64,000 nucleotides of DNA from Leishmania mexicana MHOM/GT/2001/U1103 (taxonomy: Eukaryota > Euglenozoa > Kinetoplastea > Trypanosomatida > Trypanosomatidae): the NCBI RefSeq assembly GCF_000234665.1, contig NC_018337.1, positions 1,053,056 through 1,117,055 on the forward strand, given 5' to 3'. The notes below the pieces were generated by a model. The model made no database searches, was not told the DNA's origin, and saw nothing but the letters and a program-made list of their open reading frames with translations. Of the stretch, positions 11,570 to 22,235 are shown piece by piece (the stretch's first letter is position 1; each line of letters begins with the position of its first letter). Made by a program: the position numbers and the translations under genes.

Positions 11570-12244
11570 GCCTGCTCGGGTGTGGCCATCTCTGCTTTCT
11601 CCCATCCCTGCATCTCTTGTTGTTTTCGCTTTCCTTGACGGCGGGCGTCATCACCGATGACGGCGAACAGGCGTCTGTGCGTGCTCTCTCTCCCAGGGTC
11701 CAGCACAGCCCTCCCACCACCAACGCTCTCTCTGCGTGCGGGGGAGCCGAGCGGCACCCCTCCCCTCTCTCCTATGTCCCCCTGCCCATGCCGAGCCACT
11801 TCTGGCGCTGACAGGGTGAGTGCGATGTGTCGCGCTACTCCTGTTGGCGGCCAGGTGGTGGATTGGCGTGGCATCGCTGCGGCCTGCGACCGTGCACCGG
11901 TGTGACCCATCCGTGTGATGGGGGAAGTGCCAGCGCAATGCGAACACGTCTCACGCGGGCCTCGCTGCGAACTGGTGTGGGGAGCCGGAGCCCCGCCCGG
12001 AGGGGGGACGCACCCGGGGTGGCGGCCTGCATGGTGGGAGGAGCTGCTGTGTGGCGACCTGTGGGGCTGTATGTGTGTGGGTAGCGTTTGAGGGCAGGGG
12101 CCGCGCTCTCAGACGGTGGCGTCGGGGCCTCGCTGCAAAGTGGATGTGTCTGCGGCTGCCTCGCACCATGCGATGGAGGGCCTGTGGCAGGGCTGGGGGG
12201 GGGTGGAGCGGCGCGCGAACCCATGCTGTATGGCAGAACGCACA
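11570..12244 (+). repeat. Interspersed 0.65 kb repeat, copy 2 (SIDER-like)
   Basis: 675 bases, the same length as copy 3 (16937-17611) and almost identical to it, both starting at gcctgctcgggtgtggcc and ending just after ccatgctgtatggcagaa. It shares its core with copies 1 and 4. The sequences outside these borders are unrelated, so this is a mobile or converted segment and not part of a larger duplication. I see no target-site duplication and no clear poly(A) at this copy's end. Confidence 0.9.
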
Positions 12245-13212
12245 TATTGCAATGAGTTCCCCCTGTCGTGGCGGTGCTCGTCTCTCTCATTTTCTCTCGC
12301 TGCTGAGTCCCCTTTTTTACTCCCACCCTCCTTTCCCCTTCTACCGGGTGAGTGACGCGATCACTCACCACCACCACCACCGCCACCATGGGCGCATCAC
12401 CTGCGTTCCGCGCCACTCTGCAGCACCCATCGCAACCTTGGTGCACGCAAACACAACGAGAAGCAACGGCGGAAATACACCGAATCCATCAGCACTCTTC
12501 GACGGCCATCACCACTGCAAAAGCGAAACATTGCTCGAACTACTTTGCACTTTCCTTTCATCCCGTTCCCACGAGCGGCATTTCTTTTTTTTCTTTGTGC
12601 TTCTTGTGTATGTTTCGTCTCAGATACGATATATATATATATATTGCTCGTGCTCCCGCGTTAGCCTATCTGAGTCTCGTTTGTCTGTCGGCGTCTGTGT
12701 GTGTGTGTCGCTGATACGGTCTGGCGTCTCCATCGGTGTTTCCCCTTCCGGCTTTCCTGGCGGCTTGTGACTTCGTCGGCGTGCTCTCCTTCTGCCGGTG
12801 TTGTCGCTCGCTCGCTCGCTCGCTCGCTCTGTCTCCCTAATTGCCGCGTTTCGCTTTCCCGCTTTTCCTCCGTCGTTTCCTCCTGTGGGGTGAGTGGTCG
12901 TTTTGCGTTTGCCCGTTTCGCTCTCTGTGTCGTCGACTCCCGAACCTGCGCCTCTTTTGTTCTTCCTGGTTATAGCCCTGCTTCACTGTGCCGTTGCCTG
13001 GTACTCAATCCTTTTTTTTGCTCTCTCTGTGTGTGCTAGTGTGTGCTCGACTGACGCGAGCTCGCTTGACCTAAAAGCCAAGCTCTAGTCCAGCTTAGTT
13101 GGGGCTCTGAGCTGCACCAAGCTCTGCTCTCACCCCTCTTTTTTTCACGCTTCGGTAGAGGGAGCAAAACCTAGCTGGCTCAGATCCTCAGCTGTCTTCA
13201 GATGCGGCGCCA
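12245..13212. other. Intergenic region with microsatellites
   Basis: No gene. It contains a TA microsatellite (12629-12644), a (CGCT)n tetranucleotide tract (12805-12829) and a T-rich tract at about 13134-13150 followed by AG at 13157-13158, a candidate splice acceptor about 55 bases before the next ATG. A short out-of-frame ATG at 13202 lies between them. Confidence 0.65.
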
Positions 13213-14244
13213 ATGGTGAAGCAGTCTGCTGCACAAGTCCCTCTGCGCGTCCCTTCCATGCGAGGGCGCGACGAATCGCATTCTATCGATGCTGACGGAA
13301 AGCGTAAGTGTTGCCCCACCTTGAAGGTGGTCGGTGCCGCTGCAAGAATACCTTCGGCTGCGCTAGCGGACGCACCGGTGCGCCGCAATCGTGTCCCTGC
13401 TGTACTGTCGACACCCAAGCGAGTAGGAGGGTGGAATGCTGCCTGGCAGCCCCGACACGGCTCTTCTGGCACCACTCCAGATGAAGATAGTCGCGAAGCT
13501 CGCGAGCATCTCCGGCACTCTCCCTCTGGTAAAGGACGAGGTAATAGCATTGGGCACTGCAGCCATAGCGCCGGCCCTTCGCATCACGCTCAGCGCCAAG
13601 CGAGCGACATGGTCACTGTAGGTCTTTCGCGCATGTACTCATCCCCACAGGCGGTGACGTCTGCCCCCGAAAATGGGCTAACCGACGACGATCTTCTTCT
13701 TCTGTGCGGCATTAAACCTGGGTCCTCCAAGGCTCTCTGGTACACCACGCTGCGCGCGCAGCTGGAGGCTCGCGCGCTCGCCACGTCAACGGAATATAGC
13801 GACCGGGGCGACAGGGCGACTTCAACTAGACCGAAAACAGGGGTGGACCCGTCGTCATCGTCGTCACACTTGCCAATGCACGGAGCTGACGCTAGCTCTG
13901 GACCTCTCGTGCTGCCTACGGAGCTCTTGCTTCTCACCGAGCCATCTGGCCCGAATGCAGACACCATGGCCGCGTCACGGTCTGCTGCACAACAAATAGA
14001 GAAGATACCACGTACTCACTCGGGCGAGGAGGAGGCCGAAAGAGTAGACGAGGGCGACGGTGCTAGCAGCATTTATACCCGCTCCCCTTCCCTGTGCTCT
14101 GAAAGAGTGGCGAACGCAATCGCGGTGCAGGGCACGCCTAGCGTGGTTCCGCTGGTCCCCCTCCAGAAGCTGCGACTCTCACCAAATCAACTAACGCAGA
14201 TGCGTGTCTCGGTTCTCTCTCTTCAGACCCTCGCCGGCTTGTGA
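13213..14244 (+). CDS. Hypothetical Ser/Ala-rich protein
   Basis: 343 residues, no recognisable domain. The composition is rich in Ser, Ala, Pro, Arg and Thr, suggesting a largely disordered protein. A more ordered-looking stretch occurs at about 139-190, around NGLTDDDLLLLCGIKPGSS and the following WYTTLRAQLEARALA, and the last 35 residues form a hydrophobic/basic segment (PLVPLQKLRLSPNQLTQMRV). No signal peptide or membrane segment is seen. Support for being real: an uninterrupted 1 kb frame with an ATG shortly after a T-rich tract plus AG, inside a + strand gene series. Against: weak codon bias and no family. I regard it as a probable gene of unknown function. Confidence 0.6.
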   Translation: MVKQSAAQVPLRVPSMRGRDESHSIDADGKRKCCPTLKVVGAAARIPSAALADAPVRRNRVPAVLSTPKRVGGWNAAWQPRHGSSGTTPDEDSREAREHLRHSPSGKGRGNSIGHCSHSAGPSHHAQRQASDMVTVGLSRMYSSPQAVTSAPENGLTDDDLLLLCGIKPGSSKALWYTTLRAQLEARALATSTEYSDRGDRATSTRPKTGVDPSSSSSHLPMHGADASSGPLVLPTELLLLTEPSGPNADTMAASRSAAQQIEKIPRTHSGEEEAERVDEGDGASSIYTRSPSLCSERVANAIAVQGTPSVVPLVPLQKLRLSPNQLTQMRVSVLSLQTLAGL

Positions 14245-14777
14245 CGCCCGCTGCTTATCCGGCGTTGTATCCTTTTTTTTGTTTGAGATTACGCGCCTGC
14301 CCGGATGGTGCCGGGCGCCACCGTGCGTGATATCTCAGCGCCCCGTGCCCACTCTTTAGGGGGAGGAGCCAAGCAGCCTGCAGGCCCGCCCTCGGGTACG
14401 GCTGGCGGGGGACCTGTGGTGTCGGCAGGACAGGTGTGGGCCTGGCGCTGGCGCTGTGCCGAAGAGACTTGCGGGCATGATGATGCTTGTGCGAAGTCAC
14501 TACGAGTGGTGTCGACGGCTCAGCGAATATACGCGTCCACCCACTGTTTTTTTTGTGCGTGGGCTGCGCGATGTAGTGAATGTGGGCCCGGCTCCGTGGC
14601 AAAGCTTCGATGAATGTCTGCATTGTGCAAGAGACGCATGCCACCCCAGCAGACCTGCGAGGCATTTGATCTGCCGGGTTTGGAGGGTTCCGGCGCAGCA
14701 AGAAAAAAGCGGCACGGCACTGGCGTCTCGGTGCTTACGCAATAGGGCATATGCACAGGTGTGGGGTCGATTACTTC
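14245..14777. other. Intergenic region, possibly degenerate retroposon
   Basis: No gene. The stretch 14300-14600 is GC-rich and non-pyrimidine, with fragments such as ggtgtgggcctggcgctgg that resemble a motif in the diverged repeat at 56884-57290. It may be an old retroposon remnant, but I cannot align it convincingly. Confidence 0.35.
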
Positions 14778-15215
14778 ATGTGAAGAGTCGCCATACCGTA
14801 TTTGCGGGATGCAGCGGCTTCAGGTGACTGTGGGAGCGGCGTGGCATGCAGGCAGAGCACAGGGTGTCACAGGACCCTGACCTGCGGCTGGCCGGCATCG
14901 TCCCTGAGGTCGTCCGGCATTGACGGATGCCACCGCCTGTTACGTAGACGACTGACGCCACTGCCTCTGTCCTGAAGGCGCGACCCTGGACGCTGCCCGT
15001 GTTGACCGAGGCATGCGGCCCGCCCGGGTCCGTGTGGCGCCCACCGCGCAGCACGTACCCGAGGAAGGGACGAGCAAGGACAGGATGCGCCGGTACGACG
15101 CATGGGGCCCGATGGAACGGCAGGCAGTGCGTCCATGGCGACCAGGATGTAGCCGTGGTGCAACAGAGGCGTGTGAGCTGTCTGTGAATTCGTATATTTG
15201 TCGACGTGTTCGTGG
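14778..15215 (+). repeat. Second dispersed repeat (about 0.42 kb), copy 1
   Basis: The segment running to tatttgtcgacgtgttcgtgg recurs downstream of both amastin genes at 34398-34813 and 40112-40527 with only scattered base changes over most of its length. This copy carries an extra ~22 bases near 14900-14925 (catcgtccctgaggtcgtccgg), which look like a partial tandem duplication of the surrounding ccggcat. It is unrelated by eye to the 0.65 kb repeat. No coding function is apparent. Confidence 0.85.
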
Positions 15216-16936
15216 AGGAATGACTTGTTGAGGACGAAAAGCAAACTCTGAGCGGGTTGTTGTGTGATTTGTTTTTGAGCTGGCGGGTTGAATGACGAGC
15301 TGATGCACGACGGGTGCTGTTGGGCAGCACTGGCACGCACAAGAGGGAATGTGGAGGATGAGCGGGGGAGGAAACGTGAGGAAAATGAGAGTTGCAGGCC
15401 GCAAGGGGTGGTGCGTTTTTTTCCCCCACTGCTGCGGTACAGTATGACATACTCGTTTTCATGTAGTCTCCACTTTCTTTCGCGATACCTCCGTTCTGTT
15501 CGCTACCGCCTGTTTCGTTTCATTATTTTTGTTTTCCGTTCCGCTTTGTGTGGCCCTGTCGTTTTCCAGTGGCGGAGTCATCTCAGCGTGTGGGAGGCTG
15601 TCCCTGAACTGGATGGGCGTGCTGCTGTCGCGTTTCCTGTTTCCGGAATACACGTGTGTGTGTATTTCTTTTGTGTGTTTACCGGTTTCTGTCCTGTGTA
15701 CCACTTTTTATTGCACTTATTCCTGGTTTCTCTCCCAGTGAATCTGTTGGAACGCTCGCTCGTCAAGAAGCGATGGACGAGCCACCCCTGTCGTTGTCCC
15801 TCGTTCCCTTCGCCTTATGCTAGCTTTTCGCGTGAATGGCTGTTCCCGAACTGTGAGGGCACGGGAAACGCATGCGCGGGGATCACTCGTTTGACGGAGG
15901 CGTTGATGTGTGTAGAGGTTGAAGGTCAACGGATGAGCTGACGTCTTGGCACTCGGCTGCTTTCATGCGACACAGCTGCGCATGCTAAAAGCGCTGCCAC
16001 CTTTGTCGCCAGAGCATTCCGCTGAGCCTCTCTTGCCGCTTTCCTTCGACTCATCCTCAGCGCCTCTAACATCTCTCTGCTATCGCTTTGCTGATACCCC
16101 CCCCTCGCCTTCATTTCCATCTCCACCCACATCGCGTGCCGATCGTAACGGACTGCTGAAAAGTCGTGTTCGCACGCTCTGCTCGCCCTTTCGCACGGCG
16201 AGCAGCACCAACGAGATATCAACAGCAAAAGATGATGTCGAGAGGGCGTCCCCCTCCCCCCAAAAAAACAGCAGCGGCACGAAACGAAGGGGAGCGCAAG
16301 AAACACGTTTGTGTCTTGGTGACCTCCCTTTCCGTGGGTGCCACCTTTTTTGTCGCTGGGTAAGCTGTATGTTGCGGCTGCGACACCGTATTCTGTCTGC
16401 TTGTATGTGTGTGTGTGTGTGTGAAGAGGATGCCGTTGGCTTTGATCGGCGACGCTTGAGCACCATGTCTTCTCGTTTTTTTTTGTTGGCAGCGGTGCAT
16501 AAAAACCACGTTGCATATCCGTTTCCAACACACACACGTGTCCGTGCTTCCGCACTCATACACGCCGGTGTTGAGTTCCGGCTTCTCCATGCCCTCGCAA
16601 ACGCTGGCTCGAAAAAAAAGCAAAACACCCACACGAGAGCAGGGCTCAAGAGGAAGTGACGTGACGGAGACTTGGCCGCCTTTTTTTTTCCACCCCACCG
16701 TCTTTCTGTGCCCGTGTTCATGTGGTTGCGGACGGTGCCTCTTCTATCTCTTCTTCTCTCCCTTCTAGCCTTTTTTTTCCTTCTCGCACCTCTACACTTT
16801 ATGGTTTCTGTGCGCGCGCCGCTCTCTCTTTCTGACAGCAGTACGCCTTTCTCCGTTGGGTACGCTTCTTTGAAGCGACGTGACCCGCTCTTTCTCGTGT
16901 TTTCTGTCGCTGCTTTCTCTCTCCTTCTCCGAGTTG
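15216..16936. other. Intergenic region
   Basis: No supported gene in 1.7 kb. It has alternating T/C-rich and mixed stretches, a GT tract at about 16402-16420, and several T runs. Open frames here are short and low in complexity. Confidence 0.65.
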
Positions 16937-17611
16937 GCCTGCTCGGGTGTGGCCATCTCTGCTTTCTCCCATCCCTGCATCTCTTGTTGTTTTCGCTTTC
17001 CTTGACGGCGGGCGTCATCACCGATGACGGCGAACAGGCGTCTGTGCGTGCTCTCTCTCCCAGGGTCCAGCACAGCCCTCCCACCACCAACGCTCTCTCT
17101 GCGTGCGGGGGAGCCGAGCGGCACCCCTCCCCTCTCTCCTATGTCCCCCTGCCCATGCCGAGCCACTTCTGGCGCTGACAGGGTGAGTGCGATGTGTCGC
17201 GCTACTCCTGTTGGCGGCCAGGTGGTGGATTGGCGTGGCATCGCTGCGGCCTGCGACCGTGCACCGGTGTGACCCATCCGTGTGATGGGGGAAGTGCCAG
17301 CGCAATGCGAACACGTCTCACGCGGGCCTCGCTGCGAACTGGTGTGGGGAGCCGGAGCCCCGCCCGGAGGGGGGACGCACCCGGGGTGGCGGCCTGCATG
17401 GTGGGAGGAGCTGCTGTGTGGCGACCTGTGGGGCTGTATGTGTGTGGGTAGCGTTTGAGGGCAGGGGCCGCGCTCTCAGACGGGGGCGTCGGGGCCTCGC
17501 TGCAAAGTGGATGTGTCTGCGGCTGCCTCGCACCATGCGATGGAGGGCCTGTGGCAGGGCTGGGGGGGGGTGGAGCGGCGCGCGAACCCATGCTGTATGG
17601 CAGAATGCACA
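16937..17611 (+). repeat. Interspersed 0.65 kb repeat, copy 3 (SIDER-like)
   Basis: 675 bases, nearly identical to copy 2 with the same left border. Just past the right border the sequence reads actttaaaaaaaac, an A run that could be a retroposon-type 3' tail; copies 2 and 4 lack it. The flanks are unrelated to those of the other copies. Confidence 0.9.
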
Positions 17612-18069
17612 CTTTAAAAAAAACACAATGCCTTCATTGTACACACATCTCTTCTTTCTCTCTCCCCTCTGCGATTGGTGCTTCACCCCCTTGCCGAGCT
17701 GCAATAAGCGTTGGCGCTCTCTCCTCGCCGCCAAGAAGTTCGCCGATGGCACTCGGTGGCCCACAGCTTTACTTTCCTCGTGATCGTACTTACCTGTTCT
17801 TGTCCTTGTGGACGCGGTCGCTACTAAGCGGTTTGCTCACTTGAGAAGTAAAGTGGCAAAGATAAGAGAAAGCGTACAAAGAAGGAAAGCGGAGGCGGTG
17901 TGCGTGCGTGCGTGTGTGCCCTTGCTGATCAGGGAGCCTATCACCACCCGGTACAGCAGCAAGGGAAGTCGTTGTCGAGACCTTCGCAACACACAATCTG
18001 CTTCCGTAAAGAGTGCTGGGCACAGCTGATCATCACCGAGGATTACCTGCTGTCTGTAGCAGTGCCAAG
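17612..18069. other. 5' region of the phosphatase gene
   Basis: No gene. Pyrimidine-rich patches at 17650-17700 and 17760-17815 are candidates for the splice-acceptor region of the phosphatase. The phosphatase frame is open back to 18013 but its first ATG that gives a sensible N-terminus is at 18070. Confidence 0.6.
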
Positions 18070-19959
18070 ATGTACGGGTTTGACAGTAGCGATGTGCTCT
18101 ATTACCTGTATGACCCAAATCTGGTCCCCCCCGCGCGTGGCAAGTACACCCGAGTCATTTCAGAGCTCCTTGCCGGCTACTCTGACTCTTCCTACGTCGA
18201 CAACATCGATATTATGGACATCCTGCGCGGCGGGACGATGGAGGCGGTGGAGCTGTGCGAGGATGCCAAGAGCATTCTCTCGAAGGAACCCACGGTGCTT
18301 GACCTTTGTGTGAGTGATGCGGACGATTTTGTTTTTGTAGGCGACATTCATGGCCAGTTCAACGACTTACTGCACAGCGTTTTGTCAGTGCAGCTGGCCA
18401 GGTCAGCGTCAGTGTCGCGAAAGGGCACTAAGGTGGCTACACAGCCGGGACAGCGCATGGATGGCGAGGATGACAGCGGTGAACTGAGCTCCCCACTGCC
18501 AATCGCTGCCACCCCGACACTGTCGTCAACCTTAGCACCTGTGTCCTCCAGCACCGCCGTGCCGCGCCACCACGACGACAGCCACGGCTTTGGGCAAGAC
18601 GCGGGAAAGATCATACGGTTTTTGTTTCTCGGCGACTACGTTGACCGCGGCCCGCGCGGGCTGGAAGTCATTGTGCTCCTCCTGGCTCTCAAAATCGAGT
18701 ACCCGCAGCATGTCTTTCTCCTGCGCGGCAATCACGAGGAGGCGCAGACTAACCGCCTGTACGGCTTCTTTGACGAGTGTCGAGCGAAGTTCTTTATGGC
18801 GCACCATGCCCATGACCACATGTCTGTCGTAGAGCCGGGGTGCGACGGTGCTTGCTCCTCCCTTATTCAGCGCTCGCCGATAAACGTTGCGAAGGAGGCG
18901 GTAGGAGCGGAGTGCCACAATTCGCATCAACACTTTTCGCACCTTGAAGGTGAATGTGCTACCCATCTTCCTGGCACCTCTGGCAGCAACCGAAGCAACA
19001 ACAGCAGCGCAGAGGTACACTCTTCCTTAGCCGATACCGATGCGGACGCGTGGATGTCGTTCAACGCGACCTTCTGCTGGCTCCCGCTGGCAGCCGTCGT
19101 TTGCTGCTGCGCGGGGTCTTTTTTCTGCACGCACGGGGGGCTGAGCCCCACTCTGCGCCGCATTACGCAGCTGCATCGCCTCAAGCGCGAGACGTACGGG
19201 ACCGGACTGTGCGAAACAATCACGTCACCGCTGAGCAGCGGCTGCAGCGTAACGAGCAGTCCGGAGCGGTCACCTCGGGGCATCTACGGCAGTACTGCCT
19301 CAACGCGGGAGCCGAACCAGATTATTGATGGCCTCCTGTGGTCCGACCCATCTGACCACGGGACAGGCTGTCACGTGAACGTGCGCGGGTGCGGCTACTC
19401 TTTCGGCATGGACGTTACGCGCCGCTTTCTCGACGCCAACTGCGGTTATGCCGCCTCACAGCCATCCTCGCTGCGGGCGGAAGGAAGCAAGGATGACGAG
19501 GAAGAGAAGCGCTCGTGTCCCGGATCCGCACCTCCGAGGAACGCTCAGTACGGCAAGTCTCAGCGCATGCACTTTATCATGCGCGCTCACCAGTGCGTCA
19601 AGGCTGGTTTTCAGTGGTCCCAGGAGGGGTTGATGGTAACGTTGTTCTCCGCCCCTAATTACTGCGGCGTGAACGGCAACAAAGGCGCCATCGCGATGCT
19701 TCGCGGTGCGGCACAGGCTTCTGGTGAATCGATTCGGCTCGAATTCAAGGTGTACGACAGCTACAAGTGTGCCTTGTTCACCACTGGTGGATCGAAGGTG
19801 ACCCTCGGTAAACTTGAGCACAGGAAGAGTGGAAGCAACCTTTCGGCGGCTGGCGGCGCACCGCCACGTTGCCCGGCCTTTCCTCTGCGTGACCGCAATG
19901 TTGTGAACAATCCCATTTTGGAGGCATACTTTGGCAGCATTGCAAAGCCGGACATCTGA
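18070..19959 (+). CDS. PPP-family serine/threonine protein phosphatase with insertions
   Basis: 629 residues. It carries all signatures of the metal-dependent PPP family (PP1/PP2A/PP2B type): GDIHGQF at 91-97, GDYVDRG from 188, RGNHE at 219-223, HGG at about 355-357, LWSDP at about 422-426, then RAHQ and FSAPNYCG in the C-terminal part, so the two-metal active site looks complete. It is unusual in length: catalytic cores are about 300 residues, but here about 90 residues separate the first two metal motifs (normally about 25-30), a long Ser/His-rich insert lies between GNHE and HGG, and a further insert precedes RAHQ. The 90-residue N-terminus ([17 protein letters not shown]) matches nothing I recognise. 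There is no membrane anchor. It is probably a kinetoplastid-specific PPP whose insertions direct substrate choice; subtype is not assignable by eye. Confidence 0.95.
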   Translation: MYGFDSSDVLYYLYDPNLVPPARGKYTRVISELLAGYSDSSYVDNIDIMDILRGGTMEAVELCEDAKSILSKEPTVLDLCVSDADDFVFVGDIHGQFNDLLHSVLSVQLARSASVSRKGTKVATQPGQRMDGEDDSGELSSPLPIAATPTLSSTLAPVSSSTAVPRHHDDSHGFGQDAGKIIRFLFLGDYVDRGPRGLEVIVLLLALKIEYPQHVFLLRGNHEEAQTNRLYGFFDECRAKFFMAHHAHDHMSVVEPGCDGACSSLIQRSPINVAKEAVGAECHNSHQHFSHLEGECATHLPGTSGSNRSNNSSAEVHSSLADTDADAWMSFNATFCWLPLAAVVCCCAGSFFCTHGGLSPTLRRITQLHRLKRETYGTGLCETITSPLSSGCSVTSSPERSPRGIYGSTASTREPNQIIDGLLWSDPSDHGTGCHVNVRGCGYSFGMDVTRRFLDANCGYAASQPSSLRAEGSKDDEEEKRSCPGSAPPRNAQYGKSQRMHFIMRAHQCVKAGFQWSQEGLMVTLFSAPNYCGVNGNKGAIAMLRGAAQASGESIRLEFKVYDSYKCALFTTGGSKVTLGKLEHRKSGSNLSAAGGAPPRCPAFPLRDRNVVNNPILEAYFGSIAKPDI

Positions 19960-20159
19960 CGTGACAGTGTGAGGCGGATATGTGCTCATTGCGTGCACGT
20001 GTGTATGCGCTTGTGGGTGTCTGCCCACCATACCACTTGCCCAAGGGGCCCCTGGTCACGCGCGGCCCCATCACCCACTTACGCGTCCGCTGATCGAACG
20101 CTTTTTTTTCAGCTGTGCTCACCTGCCTATCGCTCGCGATCTGGGCTGCTATTCCACGT

Positions 20160-20749
20160 ATGGAAGCATCACCAGCAACACCGCACAGGCATCTTCTTAG
20201 AGAATGGGGTACCCAGGACTCTGAAGATTCCCCCTCCCCCGAAAAAAAAACGCTGCAACGCAGGATATGTCCCAGCACCTTCACCGGACCTGCTTCGTTC
20301 ACGGTCCACCTCGACCCCATCCAACGGGGTCGGCGATCTTGTAAAAAGTCGTGCCGTCGGTGCGTGACCACCGCTGCGAAGAGTTCCCCGAGCGTCTGCG
20401 GTGTTGCCCGGGTCTGGAAGAAGAACAGCATCGTCACGGAATTGCCGACGCCAGCGCTGCAAGGATCGCCTTCACAGTCCCCCTCTACCAGTTCTTCTGT
20501 GAGCTGTTTGGACTGCCCGACCCATCCCTGCCCCCGCCCGGGGAGGCACCCGACCCGTCTCCACCGTCGGTGCAGACCGTCCAAAGTGCCTCTCTTTCCA
20601 TCGTTTCTGCATTATGCGCTACCTCGGCTTCGCGCTCTCACCAGCCAGATGGAGAGCGGTTGCCGGCGGGAAGAGTACGTGAGCCAACGGAGAGAAGCTT
20701 CCGTGCACAGGAACCTGTGTCGCCAACCAAGGTGAGTCCCTCGGCTTAA
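20160..20749 (+). pseudogene. Possible broken or unrecognised small gene
   Basis: A T8C tract with AG at 20111-20112 precedes an ATG at 20160 opening a 191-residue frame (to 20735) of poor coding quality. An overlapping frame ending at 20749 looks more protein-like from about 20351 on (it contains AFTVPLYQFFCELFGLPDP) but has no ATG and a stop at 20342. A third frame (about 20200-20367, ending VKSRAVGA) could be joined to it by one frameshift. This pattern suggests either a gene broken by a frameshift or chance openness. No family is recognised. Confidence 0.3.
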
Positions 20750-21752
20750 GTTTCTGCGCGGGCGCACACACGAAGAGGAGCTCGGTCACAGAGCGTCGAA
20801 CAGTCACAGATTTTGCCTCGCTGCAGTAGTACTCGACGCGATCATTCCTGAAAAAAAAATACATCGTGTCTTCTATTTATCTATCTATATATTCCATGCC
20901 TGCTTCTACCAGGTCCTATCGAGGGAGTGCTTGTGCACCTCACATGCCCCCCACCCCCCTCCAACGGACGCAACGGTTTTTTCTTTATATATATACATTC
21001 AGATCCCTCCAACCAGTGGACTTGACGTTTGCGTACATCTGGTGTGTGTGTGTGTGTCGGGTTACATGTATATATATGCACGTTTACAGACACATCTATA
21101 TATATACCTGGATAAGTCAAGCTGCGGCATTCACACAAAAAGAGAGCGATACACAAGCACGGCTTTTCTCCCCCCCCCGCACCCTCTGAGGTGTTGACGT
21201 TCGTTGAAGTGCACGCTGCTTGCACGTGCTGGAGGTTTTTTTTTCGTTCTGTATTTCTTTCCGCATCGGTTCGTGACGGTATGCCAGGTAGGTCGAATTC
21301 TCTGTCGTTCCTCTCCGCTGTGTCTTGAAGGTCGCATGGGAGAGGCAACCCACCCCACTTTCCTCCACCCGCTCTAAGCATGCGGTGTTCCGCAGTGTAC
21401 AGAACAGCACATTTTCCAGGCTCACCTCTGCATCACGTTCTAGCTGCGTGGACAAGGGAGAGGGAAGGCATAATTCCTTCAGGGTATCGTCCTTGTTGGT
21501 CTTGCAGCGCTGCTGGTGTACTTATGGCGACTGGCAGTCTGTCTGTGTCTGTGTCTGTGTGTGTGTGCGTGTGAGTGCTTGAGCATTGCCTTCTGACTAC
21601 TCCTGCTATCCTCACCCCTCTGTTTTAACCTCGCGCTCGCGCTCCGTCCTTTTGCTGTCTGTTGCACAAATTCCTGCCCACTCACACGTACATCCGTGCC
21701 CTCGCCGGCTCGTATGTTTTTCATTAGAAAGGTGACAAATCCATCTTGCATC
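20750..21752. other. Intergenic region upstream of RPS19
   Basis: No gene. It has several short TA repeats (about 20985-21110), a C run near 21170, T-rich tracts near 21235, and the run-up to the ribosomal protein gene. A T-rich stretch ending cattag at 21722-21727 lies 26 bases before the start codon and may be the splice acceptor. Confidence 0.65.
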
Positions 21753-22235
21753 ATGGCTGCTCTGAAGAACAAGATCCGTCGCGTCGGCAAGAGGAAGGGT
21801 GCGACCCTGAAGGACGTCAGCGCTTGGCGCTGGATCAAGACGGCGGCGCGCCACTTCAAGCAGGAGGGCAAGATCTTTGTGCCGAACTGCACCGAGATCA
21901 TGAAGAGCTCCCACGGCCGCGAGCGCGCGCCGCAGAACCCGGACTGGTACTACATCCGCTGCGCCGCCGTCCTGCGCGCCATCTACCTGCGCCCTGGCGT
22001 GGGTTACGGTGGCCTGAGCAAGCGCTTCGGCAACAAGAAGAACTACGGCAGCCGCCCCGAGCACACCGTGACCTCCTCTACCGGTCCGCTCCACTGGGCC
22101 TGCAAGTCGCTGACGAAGCTCGGCCTCGTGGAGCCTGGTGCGCAGTCTGGTCAACGCCTGACACGCAAGGGTCACAAGTTCGCTGACTCCCTGGCCTTCC
22201 AGGTTCAGATCCGCAAGTTTGGTGCCAGCAAGTAG
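21753..22235 (+). CDS. RPS19: 40S ribosomal protein S19 (eS19)
   Basis: 160 residues, a normal length for eS19. Structural protein of the small ribosomal subunit head, needed for 18S rRNA maturation. Family hallmarks: DVSAWRWIKTAARHFKQEGKI near the N-terminus, WYYIRCAAVLRAIYLRPGVG, LSKRFGNKKNYGSRPEH, GPLHWACKSLTKLGLVE and the basic C-terminus ending FGASK. The start is the ATG at 21753 giving MAALKN; an in-frame extension upstream lacks family similarity. Codon choice is strongly biased to G/C-ending codons, as expected for a highly expressed gene. Single copy in this window. Confidence 0.98.
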   Translation: MAALKNKIRRVGKRKGATLKDVSAWRWIKTAARHFKQEGKIFVPNCTEIMKSSHGRERAPQNPDWYYIRCAAVLRAIYLRPGVGYGGLSKRFGNKKNYGSRPEHTVTSSTGPLHWACKSLTKLGLVEPGAQSGQRLTRKGHKFADSLAFQVQIRKFGASK

